From positions 1-10,098 of the forward strand of contig JAICSZ010000042.1 of assembly GCA_025936615.1 (NCBI GenBank): 10,098 nt of DNA. The letters run 5' to 3'. Positions 5,810 to 10,098 of the stretch are shown here, piece after piece (the stretch's first letter is position 1; every line of letters begins with the position of its first letter). The position numbers and the translations under genes were made by a program. A model generated the notes under the pieces. It saw nothing but the letters and a program-made list of their open reading frames with translations, had not been told where the DNA came from and did not search any database. Source of the DNA: Pedococcus sp. (GTDB taxonomy: Bacteria; Actinomycetota; Actinomycetes; Actinomycetales; Dermatophilaceae).

Positions 5810-6739
5810 CTAGGACTGCTGCCAGGTCTTCAGGTCTGCGCCGGCACGAAACACCGCGCCGGCCACGCGCAGCCAGCCCGTGGAACCAGTCACCGACAGT
5901 GCGACGGTGCCGGCCTCGACCGTGGTCAGGTCGGTCTCGACACAGCCGAGGGCGGAAGTGGGCTTGGCCGCGTCCACGACCGCCAGTCCTCGGCATCCGT
6001 CCACACCGGGGACGACGGCCAGCGACCGGCTCTTGTCGTCGAGGGCCAGGGCCAGGGCGCCGGGCACGGTGGCCGACTTGTCCCACCGCGCACCCGTCTT
6101 GCTCACCTGGACTGTGCCGTCCTGGCACAGAGCAGCCGCGCCACTGTCGACGACGGCGAGGTCGACCACGGTCTTGGGCCCGCACGGCTTCCCCGTGCCG
6201 CCGGTGGGCAGGCCGACCGAGCGCTCGTCACGGGGGTCGCGGTACCAAGCGTTGTTGACCGCGGCCGCGCCGCCCCAGTCGGCGTCGTACTTCGACGCCT
6301 GGCGGATGGACGGGCGACAGTCGTTGTCTCCGCCGGCTCCCACGGAGAAGGCAGAGCCGTCGTCGCGGACCCGGACGCGGACGAGCGTGTCGAACTTCGT
6401 CGAGCGCGGTGCCCACGACTTGCCCCCGTTGCTGGTCAGCTCGAGCTTCGCCCCACCCGCTGGACACGACCCGACCGTGAACCGCAACGCCGTGTCGTCG
6501 TCGACCCCGACGATGCCCACGGTGAGCGGGACGACCTTGACCTCCGGCTGCGTCGCGTCGGCCGAGGTGGTGGTCGAGGACGGCCGACTCGACGCCCCGA
6601 TGCTGCTGGTGCCGATCTGCTCACCGCCGTTGGCAACGGGGGTGCGCGTGCTGTTGACGGCGATGCCGACGAGCAGCACGTCGACGGCGACGAAGGCGGC
6701 GAGGCCAATGAGGCCGGCGCGGTCACCCAGGCGTGTCAC
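5810..6739 (-). CDS. Membrane-anchored or secreted protein with six cysteines and Asp-box-like repeats; function unknown
   Basis: I do not recognise a named family. The 309-aa product has one N-terminal hydrophobic segment (about residues 8-29, LVGIAV at the end) after a short basic start, consistent with a signal anchor. A Ser/Thr-rich linker follows (about 43-62), then an extracellular region of roughly 240 residues dominated by beta-type sequence. SNGGKSW (103-109) and SKTGARW (213-219) resemble Asp-box turns of BNR/sialidase-type beta propellers. Six cysteines outside the membrane (92, 141, 186, 205, 249, 266) could give three disulfides. No catalytic residues stand out. The GTG start overlaps the phosphatase stop codon as GTGA (four-base overlap), so it is translationally coupled as the last gene of a four-gene operon. 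It converges on the LCP gene with a 22-bp gap. An envelope role is inference from topology and neighbours. Confidence 0.85.
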   Translation of the reverse strand: MTRLGDRAGLIGLAAFVAVDVLLVGIAVNSTRTPVANGGEQIGTSSIGASSRPSSTTTSADATQPEVKVVPLTVGIVGVDDDTALRFTVGSCPAGGAKLELTSNGGKSWAPRSTKFDTLVRVRVRDDGSAFSVGAGGDNDCRPSIRQASKYDADWGGAAAVNNAWYRDPRDERSVGLPTGGTGKPCGPKTVVDLAVVDSGAAALCQDGTVQVSKTGARWDKSATVPGALALALDDKSRSLAVVPGVDGCRGLAVVDAAKPTSALGCVETDLTTVEAGTVALSVTGSTGWLRVAGAVFRAGADLKTWQQS

Positions 6740-7323
6740 CGGGGCCCCCCGAGGGCCTGGGCCACGGCTGGGAGCGAGTCCATGATCTGCCGGGCCATCC
6801 GGTCGAAGACCTCGGGCGCTCGACGGTACGGGTCGACGATGTTCGCCTCCTCGTCCGGCATGGGTGGTCGCAGGCCCCGCTCGCCGGCCGCGAGCGCCAC
6901 CACCCGGGTCACGTGCTCATGCGCGTCGTCGGCGGGTTGGGCCATGCGGTCCGACCGGATTCCCGCCACGAGGTCGGCGAACTCGCGGAACGCGAAGACG
7001 TAGCGCAGCGCCCGTGGGTGCAGCTGCGCGACGGTGCCGCGGTGCGCGCGCGTGGCCGTGAGCACGAGGTCCGACCCGGCCACGATGTCGGGGGTCAGCT
7101 GGCGTGCCACGAACCCGTCAGCCGCAAACCCGTTCTCCTCCAAGCGGGCTCGCGCGTGCGACTCCATCGTGTCGCCCACGAGCGCGCCCGTGCCTGCGCT
7201 GCGCACCTCGACGGCGCCTGGACCCCAGGACCGGTCCAGCTCGGCCTGCAGCGCGCGCTCGAGGAACGGCGAGCGGCAGACATTGCCGGTGCACACGGTG
7301 AGGATCCGTGCTGGAGCGCTCAC
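6736..7323 (-). CDS. Low-molecular-weight protein tyrosine phosphatase (Wzb/PtpA type)
   Basis: A 195-aa cytoplasmic LMW-PTP that hydrolyses phosphotyrosine. The catalytic P-loop VCTGNVCRSP lies at residues 10-19, with nucleophile Cys11 and Arg17, in the family's usual place near the N-terminus. The general-acid motif DPY is at 164-166 near the C-terminus. It is somewhat longer than the roughly 150-aa classical enzymes; the extra length lies mainly between about 95 and 155. In polysaccharide systems such phosphatases reverse BY-kinase autophosphorylation, and a BY-kinase lies 3.5 kb away in this window, though in a different transcription unit. The GTG start at 7321-7323 is nine bases after the nitrobindin stop, with GAGG (7331-7334) as ribosome site spanning that stop. 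The stop overlaps the next gene's start (GTGA). Family is certain; the BY-kinase as its substrate is a plausible inference. Confidence 0.95.
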   Translation of the reverse strand: MSAPARILTVCTGNVCRSPFLERALQAELDRSWGPGAVEVRSAGTGALVGDTMESHARARLEENGFAADGFVARQLTPDIVAGSDLVLTATRAHRGTVAQLHPRALRYVFAFREFADLVAGIRSDRMAQPADDAHEHVTRVVALAAGERGLRPPMPDEEANIVDPYRRAPEVFDRMARQIMDSLPAVAQALGGPR

Positions 7324-7332
7324 TCGACCACC

Positions 7333-7830
7333 TCAGCCGACACGCTTGAGCTCGGCCGACACGTGGCTCTGCAGCGGCTGCCCGACCGCGGCCATGTCCA
7401 TGACCCACAGGAGGTTGGAGTTGACCAGGCCGTAGAGGCGGTGGGCAGCGGAGTACTCCTTCGCGTGCGGACTGCGGACGACGCTGTCCGTGCGCAGCTC
7501 GATCTTCGCCGGCTCGGCCTTCCCGTAGTACATCTCCACGATGCCGGTGGGGTGGGCGAGCAGGAGCTCGACCTCACCGTCGGGCTGCGGCCGCCAGAAG
7601 CCGACCTCCGTGGCCAGCGGCCGCACCTTCTCGCCGGCGTCGTCGAGCAGCCAGCTGCGGCTGCGCCAGCTCAGGAACGGGCGACCGTCGTGGCTGACCT
7701 CGACCTCCTGGCCGAAGTTGGCGGACTCGATCGTGGGGTACCCGACGACGCCCGCACCCTCCCAGCGGCCCACCAGCCACGCGAGGGGGGCGAGCTCGGA
7801 GGGAAGCTCGGGATCGAGGGTGAACTGCAT
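7333..7830 (-). CDS. Nitrobindin / peroxynitrite isomerase (heme-binding beta barrel, DUF1794)
   Basis: A 165-aa cytoplasmic ten-stranded beta barrel that binds ferric heme and, in characterised members, isomerises peroxynitrite to nitrate. The N-terminal signature LAPLAWLVGRWEGAG holds GxWxGxG at residues 21-27, and GVVGYPTIESANFGQEVE follows. The C-terminal GQPLQSH places His156 where the heme-ligating histidine of the mycobacterial homologue (Rv2717c, similar length) lies. HPTGIVEMYYG also matches the family. The ATG at 7828-7830 starts the conserved domain. The same frame is open further upstream, but that stretch is the other-frame reading of a small membrane gene. The ATG overlaps the stop of that gene (TGATG), and no good ribosome site is present, so translation is probably coupled. 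It is second in a four-gene operon ahead of the phosphatase. Confidence 0.93.
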   Translation of the reverse strand: MQFTLDPELPSELAPLAWLVGRWEGAGVVGYPTIESANFGQEVEVSHDGRPFLSWRSRSWLLDDAGEKVRPLATEVGFWRPQPDGEVELLLAHPTGIVEMYYGKAEPAKIELRTDSVVRSPHAKEYSAAHRLYGLVNSNLLWVMDMAAVGQPLQSHVSAELKRVG

Positions 7831-7928
7831 CAGCGGGGAGTCTGGACCAGGCGGTACACGACGTACGCGGTGAACCACACGACCACGACCGCCGTGAGGA
7901 TGAGCAGGCACAGGTAGAACGTCTCCAC
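7830..7928 (-). CDS. Small single-pass membrane protein, 32 aa, unknown function
   Basis: A short gene of 32 codons plus stop. It starts with GTG at 7926-7928, reads (M)ETFYLCLLILTAVVVVWFT, then AYVVYRLVQTPR, and stops at a TGA whose last base is the first base of the nitrobindin ATG (TGATG). It is almost entirely one hydrophobic helix (residues 4-25) followed by an Arg-containing tail, so it should insert with the basic C-terminus inside. Support for it being real: exact stop-start overlap with nitrobindin, coherent membrane-type sequence, and a TACGAT -10 seven bases upstream of its GTG with no other gene that could use it. Nitrobindin itself lacks a ribosome site, which this gene would explain. 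Function is unknown; it might anchor or regulate a neighbour. It could alternatively be only a leader that delivers ribosomes to nitrobindin. Confidence 0.7.
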   Translation of the reverse strand: METFYLCLLILTAVVVVWFTAYVVYRLVQTPR

Positions 7929-7935
7929 GCGGCAG

Positions 7936-7941
7936 ATCGTA
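7936..7941 (-). promoter_or_regulatory. Candidate leaderless -10 for the small membrane protein/nitrobindin operon
   Basis: TACGAT on the minus strand ends seven bases before the GTG at 7928, the right distance for a leaderless start. No ribosome site lies between. Its upstream edge abuts the possible -10 of the divergent DsrE gene. Confidence 0.45.
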
Positions 7942-7945
7942 GCCT
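7940..7945 (+). promoter_or_regulatory. Weak candidate -10 for the DsrE-like gene
   Basis: TAGCCT ends seven bases before the ATG at 7953. It is a poor match to the -10 consensus but is the only one in the 24-bp gap, and no ribosome site precedes the ATG. It would share two bases (7940-7941) with the opposing -10. Confidence 0.25.
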
Positions 7946-7952
7946 GACCCGC

Positions 7953-8318
7953 ATGACCGCCTCCCGCCTCGTCGTCAAGGCCACCTGTGGTGTCGAGTCC
8001 CTCGAGCGGCTCAACCAGGCGTTCACCGTCGCGTCGACGGCGCTCGCCGCCGGAGTGGAGGTCAGCGTGTGGCTGACCGGGGAGGCCGTGTGGGTGGCGG
8101 TTCCCGGGCGGGCCGAGCAGGCGCAGCTGCCGTATGCCGCGTCGCTGGCCGAGCTCCGCGACGCGGTGCTCGCGGGTGGCCGGCTCACGGTGTGTGGGCA
8201 GTGTGCCGCGCGTCGCGACCTGGCCGAGGCGGACCTCGTGGCGGGGGCACAGCTCCGGGGTGCCGCGTCCTTCGTCGAGGAGGTCATGGCGGACGGGGCC
8301 CGCGCCCTCGTGTACTGA
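7953..8318 (+). CDS. DsrE-like family protein
   Basis: A 121-aa small cytoplasmic protein with the alternating beta/alpha pattern of the DsrE/DsrF-like fold: RLVVKATCG as strand one (5-13), a helix RLNQAFTVASTALAAG (19-34), strand two VEVSVWLTGEAV (35-46), and RLTVCGQCAARRDL (77-90), which carries Cys81 and Cys84. DsrE-type proteins are often involved in sulfur relay or redox and the second-strand 'WLTGEAVW' type sequence is typical of actinobacterial members. The CxxC pair at a position where family members carry their functional cysteine suggests persulfide or disulfide chemistry, but no sulfur-transfer partner is adjacent other than the MoaD-like gene 0.9 kb away on the other strand. The ATG at 7953 is followed at once by the domain, has no ribosome site and is divergent from the nitrobindin operon. 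Specific function is unknown. Confidence 0.8.
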   Translation: MTASRLVVKATCGVESLERLNQAFTVASTALAAGVEVSVWLTGEAVWVAVPGRAEQAQLPYAASLAELRDAVLAGGRLTVCGQCAARRDLAEADLVAGAQLRGAASFVEEVMADGARALVY

Positions 8319-8339
8319 CCCCAGCGCCCAGGCCCAGGC

Positions 8340-9218
8340 TCAGGCGACGAAGTAGCGCGCCAAGGGGTAGACGACGGCGCCGACGAGCAGCGACGACGCC
8401 GCTGCCGCGGCGAGCTGGGCCCGCGGCATCCCCGCCGCCGGGAGCACCGCGACAACCCGCCGGGCCGCGTGTCCGACGGCAGCGACCAGCAGGCCGAGCA
8501 GCACCGCCGGCCACAGCGATGGGACGCCGGCCAGCAGCGACACCGCCACGGCGGCACCGCCGCCGACGAGCATCGCGATGAACAGCGCCCACCTGCGCGA
8601 CCAGCGGATCCCGATGAGCGGGTCACACAGCGCGGACACGCCCAGGGCGGCCATGGCCGCGGCGAGGGCGTGGTCACCGTGGAGCACGCGGGGCAACGGC
8701 GCCATCGACACGCCGGCCGCGACCACGGCCAGCCCTGCGACGCTCGATGACACCGACTCGCTCAGCCTCGGCCGGCCGTCGCGGCGCATCAGCTGGTGCA
8801 GGAACGCGACGATCACCGAGACGGCCATGGCTGCGGGCACCCACCTGAGGAACGGGTCGTGCGTCGTCACGGTGACCGAGGCCGCCGACAGCAGGGTGCC
8901 GATGACCAGGACGGCTGTCGTCCCGCGTGGGCTGGGCAGGCTGAGCAGGACCGGCCAGCCCCACGCCATGACGAACCCGGCCAGGGCGACCGCCACCGTC
9001 ACGAAGTGCGGGCTGGCGTAGCCCGTCAGTGCGACGAGGGCCGCGAACGCCACCGTCGCGAGCACGGTCAGCGGCCTGGCGCGCAGGCTGCGCCGGGGCA
9101 CCGAGCGTGGTGGGCGGTCCGGGTGCTCCCGGCGCGAACGCCGGCTCAGCGGGGCAGCGTCCGCGACCTCTGCGGCAGCGTCGCCGGCCTGCGGCGCCTG
9201 CTCGGGGACCTCGGACAC
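8340..9218 (-). CDS. Polytopic integral membrane protein, unknown function
   Basis: A 292-aa protein. A hydrophilic, Arg/Pro-rich N-terminal tail of about 48 residues (positively charged, so probably cytoplasmic) precedes eight or nine hydrophobic segments, at about 50-68, 70-95, 100-118, 128-142, 147-165, 174-188, 200-220, 224-240 and 268-287. I recognise no transporter or enzyme motif. Charged or polar residues between segments include [15 protein letters not shown] (141-155), LHGDH (169-173) and IRWSRRW (194-200). The GTG at 9216-9218 was chosen because GGGAGG lies nine bases upstream. Two earlier in-frame starts (GTG 9242, ATG 9227) overlap the previous gene or abut that same ribosome site. 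It begins 16 bases after the MoaD-like stop, so the two form an operon. It converges on the DsrE gene with a 21-bp gap. It appears to be a conserved actinobacterial hypothetical. Confidence 0.85.
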   Translation of the reverse strand: MSEVPEQAPQAGDAAAEVADAAPLSRRSRREHPDRPPRSVPRRSLRARPLTVLATVAFAALVALTGYASPHFVTVAVALAGFVMAWGWPVLLSLPSPRGTTAVLVIGTLLSAASVTVTTHDPFLRWVPAAMAVSVIVAFLHQLMRRDGRPRLSESVSSSVAGLAVVAAGVSMAPLPRVLHGDHALAAAMAALGVSALCDPLIGIRWSRRWALFIAMLVGGGAAVAVSLLAGVPSLWPAVLLGLLVAAVGHAARRVVAVLPAAGMPRAQLAAAAASSLLVGAVVYPLARYFVA

Positions 9219-9234
9219 AGCCCGCATCCTCCCA

Positions 9235-9495
9235 TCACCCACCAGCGAAGGGCGGCAGCACCTCGAGCAGCGCCCCCGGCTCCAGGTGGTCCTCGCGCGC
9301 AGCGCGGCGCCCGCCGACGAGCAGCGTGCTCACCCCGGCCACGGGTGCCAGGCCGGGTCGGAGCGCCACCGCTGCCGCGAGCGCGTCGGCGACGGTGTCG
9401 CACGGCCCGAGCAGGTCCGTGTCGACACCTGCTGCGGCGCGGGCCCCAGCCCAGTAACGGACGGTCACCTGGCCGCCCGGCTGCTCATCCGGCAT
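9235..9495 (-). CDS. MoaD/ThiS-family ubiquitin-like sulfur carrier protein
   Basis: An 86-aa beta-grasp protein ending in the di-glycine (PPFAGG) that is adenylated and thiocarboxylated in sulfur carriers for molybdopterin, thiamine or cysteine biosynthesis. Family features: [16 protein letters not shown] as the first strand-turn (9-24), [19 protein letters not shown] as the helix (34-52), [17 protein letters not shown] (58-74), and [10 protein letters not shown] at the end. The size and the 'WAGARAAAG' segment favour MoaD-like over ThiS, but no moaE, moeB or thiazole gene is nearby to fix the pathway. The ATG at 9493-9495 has AAGGAG four bases upstream; the frame is open for 11 more codons with no better start. 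It is divergent from the GlnR-like gene (80 bp) and is followed by a membrane-protein gene, an unusual partner for a sulfur carrier. Confidence 0.9.
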   Translation of the reverse strand: MPDEQPGGQVTVRYWAGARAAAGVDTDLLGPCDTVADALAAAVALRPGLAPVAGVSTLLVGGRRAAREDHLEPGALLEVLPPFAGG

Positions 9496-9561
9496 ACCAC
9501 TCCTTCTTCGAGCCAAGCGTCTCACCATCCGTTCCGCAGTCCCCGGCCACCCCCTCTTCCG

Positions 9562-9567
9562 TATCCT
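9562..9567 (+). promoter_or_regulatory. Candidate -10 of the GlnR-like gene
   Basis: TATCCT ends eight bases before the ATG at 9576. No ribosome site precedes the ATG, so the transcript is probably leaderless or nearly so. I see no clear -35, and no GlnR-type operator that I would defend in the 80-bp gap. Confidence 0.4.
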
Positions 9568-9575
9568 TGGCAGTC

Positions 9576-10098
9576 ATGGCCCGTCTGCTGCTGCTGACGA
9601 ACGCCTTGGCGCCCAGCGCCGAGGTGCTTCCGGCGCTGGGACTGTTGAGCCACCACGTGCGGATCCTGCCGGCCGAACCGAGCGCCCTCGTGGACGCGCC
9701 TCCCGCCGATGCGGTCCTGCTCGACGCGCGCCGTGACCTCGCCGCGGCCCGCTCGCTGTGCCGGGTCCTCAAGGCGACCGGCATGTCGGTCCCCCTCGTC
9801 GTCGTGGTCACCGAGGGCGGCCTCGCGGGCCTGACGGCCGAGTGGGGCGTCGACGAGGTCCTGCTGGACTCGGCCGGCCCGGCTGAGGTCGAGGCGCGGC
9901 TGCGGCTGGCGGCCGGGCGCCTCGCGGCGGACGGGGAGCCGGAGGACGTGCAGATCACCAACGGTGACGTCGTCATCGACGAGGCCACCTACTCGGCGCG
10001 CGTCAAGGGACGGCTGCTCGACCTCACGTACAAGGAGTTCGAGCTGCTCAAGTACCTCGCCCAGCACCCCGGGCGCGTGTTCACCCGCGCCCAGCTGC
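9576..10098 (+). CDS. glnR: GlnR-like OmpR-family response regulator, 3' end beyond the window
   Basis: The first 174 residues of a two-domain regulator that controls nitrogen-assimilation genes in actinomycetes. The N-terminal receiver-like domain (1-115) begins [20 protein letters not shown] and carries the single acidic residue Asp50 in [15 protein letters not shown]. It lacks the extra acidic pair and the conserved Lys of normal receivers, as in GlnR, which acts as a dimer without phosphorylation. The winged-helix DNA-binding domain begins at about 125; [20 protein letters not shown] and VFTRAQL match GlnR closely. The recognition helix and the C-terminus are outside the window. The ATG at 9576 follows a TATCCT and matches the family N-terminus. 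No histidine kinase gene is seen, consistent with an orphan. The MoaD-like gene is divergent. GlnR identity is from remembered sequence similarity; a close paralogue is possible. Confidence 0.85.
   Translation, partial: MARLLLLTNALAPSAEVLPALGLLSHHVRILPAEPSALVDAPPADAVLLDARRDLAAARSLCRVLKATGMSVPLVVVVTEGGLAGLTAEWGVDEVLLDSAGPAEVEARLRLAAGRLAADGEPEDVQITNGDVVIDEATYSARVKGRLLDLTYKEFELLKYLAQHPGRVFTRAQL

Noticed and set aside
5444..7003. Plus-strand open frame of 519 codons spanning the LCP end, the six-cysteine gene and part of the phosphatase gene
   Set aside because: It crosses three better-supported genes on both strands and has low-complexity Arg/Ser/Pro content. It is a G+C-driven shadow.
7831..7911. 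27-codon N-terminal extension of nitrobindin
   Set aside because: The translated stretch is Arg/Pro/His-rich and is the alternative reading of the small hydrophobic gene. The ATG at 7830 matches the length of known homologues.
6733..7917. Plus-strand open frame of 394 codons opposite the phosphatase and nitrobindin genes
   Set aside because: Both opposite-strand genes carry clear family signatures. This frame shows no fold-like pattern and no ribosome site.
8319..8339. Possible terminator in the 21-bp gap between the DsrE-like and membrane-protein genes
   Set aside because: There is only a four-base CGCC/GGCG pairing with a long loop and no T-tract. CCCAGG repeats explain the apparent symmetry.
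1..10098. CRISPR arrays, insertion-sequence ends, phage genes, tRNA or rRNA genes
   Set aside because: I looked for regularly spaced repeats, transposase motifs and tRNA-like arms and found none. Gene spacing and composition are uniform across the window.

Overview
The window is high-GC bacterial chromosome (roughly 70% G+C by eye). It reads as ordinary core-genome DNA of an actinomycete, most likely Actinomycetota, order Micrococcales, perhaps Intrasporangiaceae/Dermatophilaceae. The reasons are GTG starts, very tight gene packing, apparent leaderless promoters, a GlnR-type regulator, an actinobacterial Fur-family (Nur-like) regulator next to a YgfZ protein, a nitrobindin of mycobacterial type, and an HbhA-like gene behind an XRE regulator. 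I see no insertion sequences, phage genes, tRNA or rRNA genes, or CRISPR arrays.

Layout. (1) Positions 1-639, minus strand: an XRE regulator followed after one base by the 5' part of an HbhA-like gene that runs off the window. (2) 640-831: a 192-bp intergenic region unusually rich in dyad symmetry for this genome. It holds a 16-bp perfect inverted repeat whose right arm sits inside a 19-bp palindrome touching the stop codon of the next gene. (3) 832-1692, minus: a BKACE-family beta-keto acid cleavage enzyme. (4) 1808-3226, plus: a single-chain Wzz/BY-kinase (chain-length determinant plus tyrosine kinase with a C-terminal tyrosine cluster). (5) 3243-4693, minus: a Fur-family (Nur-like) regulator overlapping a downstream ygfZ-type gene. 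(6) 4765-5787, plus: an LCP (LytR-CpsA-Psr) glycopolymer ligase. (7) 5810-7928, minus: a tightly coupled four-gene set, in transcription order a 32-aa single-pass membrane peptide, a nitrobindin/peroxynitrite isomerase, a low-molecular-weight protein tyrosine phosphatase, and a six-cysteine secreted or membrane-anchored protein of unknown function. (8) 7953-8318, plus: a DsrE-like protein, divergent from that operon across only 24 bp. (9) 8340-9495, minus: a MoaD/ThiS-like sulfur carrier and a polytopic membrane protein. (10) 9576 to the end, plus: a GlnR-like OmpR-family regulator, truncated by the window edge.

How the genes may work together. Three cell-envelope functions lie within 6 kb: a BY-kinase fused to its Wzz activator, an LCP enzyme that attaches glycopolymers to peptidoglycan, and a Wzb-type phosphatase. 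No glycosyltransferase, flippase or polymerase is present, so these would be regulatory or attachment parts of a surface-polysaccharide pathway encoded elsewhere. A second theme is metal, sulfur and redox handling: the Fur-family regulator, YgfZ (Fe-S protein maintenance), nitrobindin (heme, peroxynitrite), DsrE and MoaD/ThiS. GlnR at the right end is a nitrogen regulator.

Nothing here is a convincing new defence or mobile system. The items most worth following up are the unannotated 32-aa membrane peptide coupled to nitrobindin, the paired dyad element at 764-832, and the head-to-head leaderless promoters.
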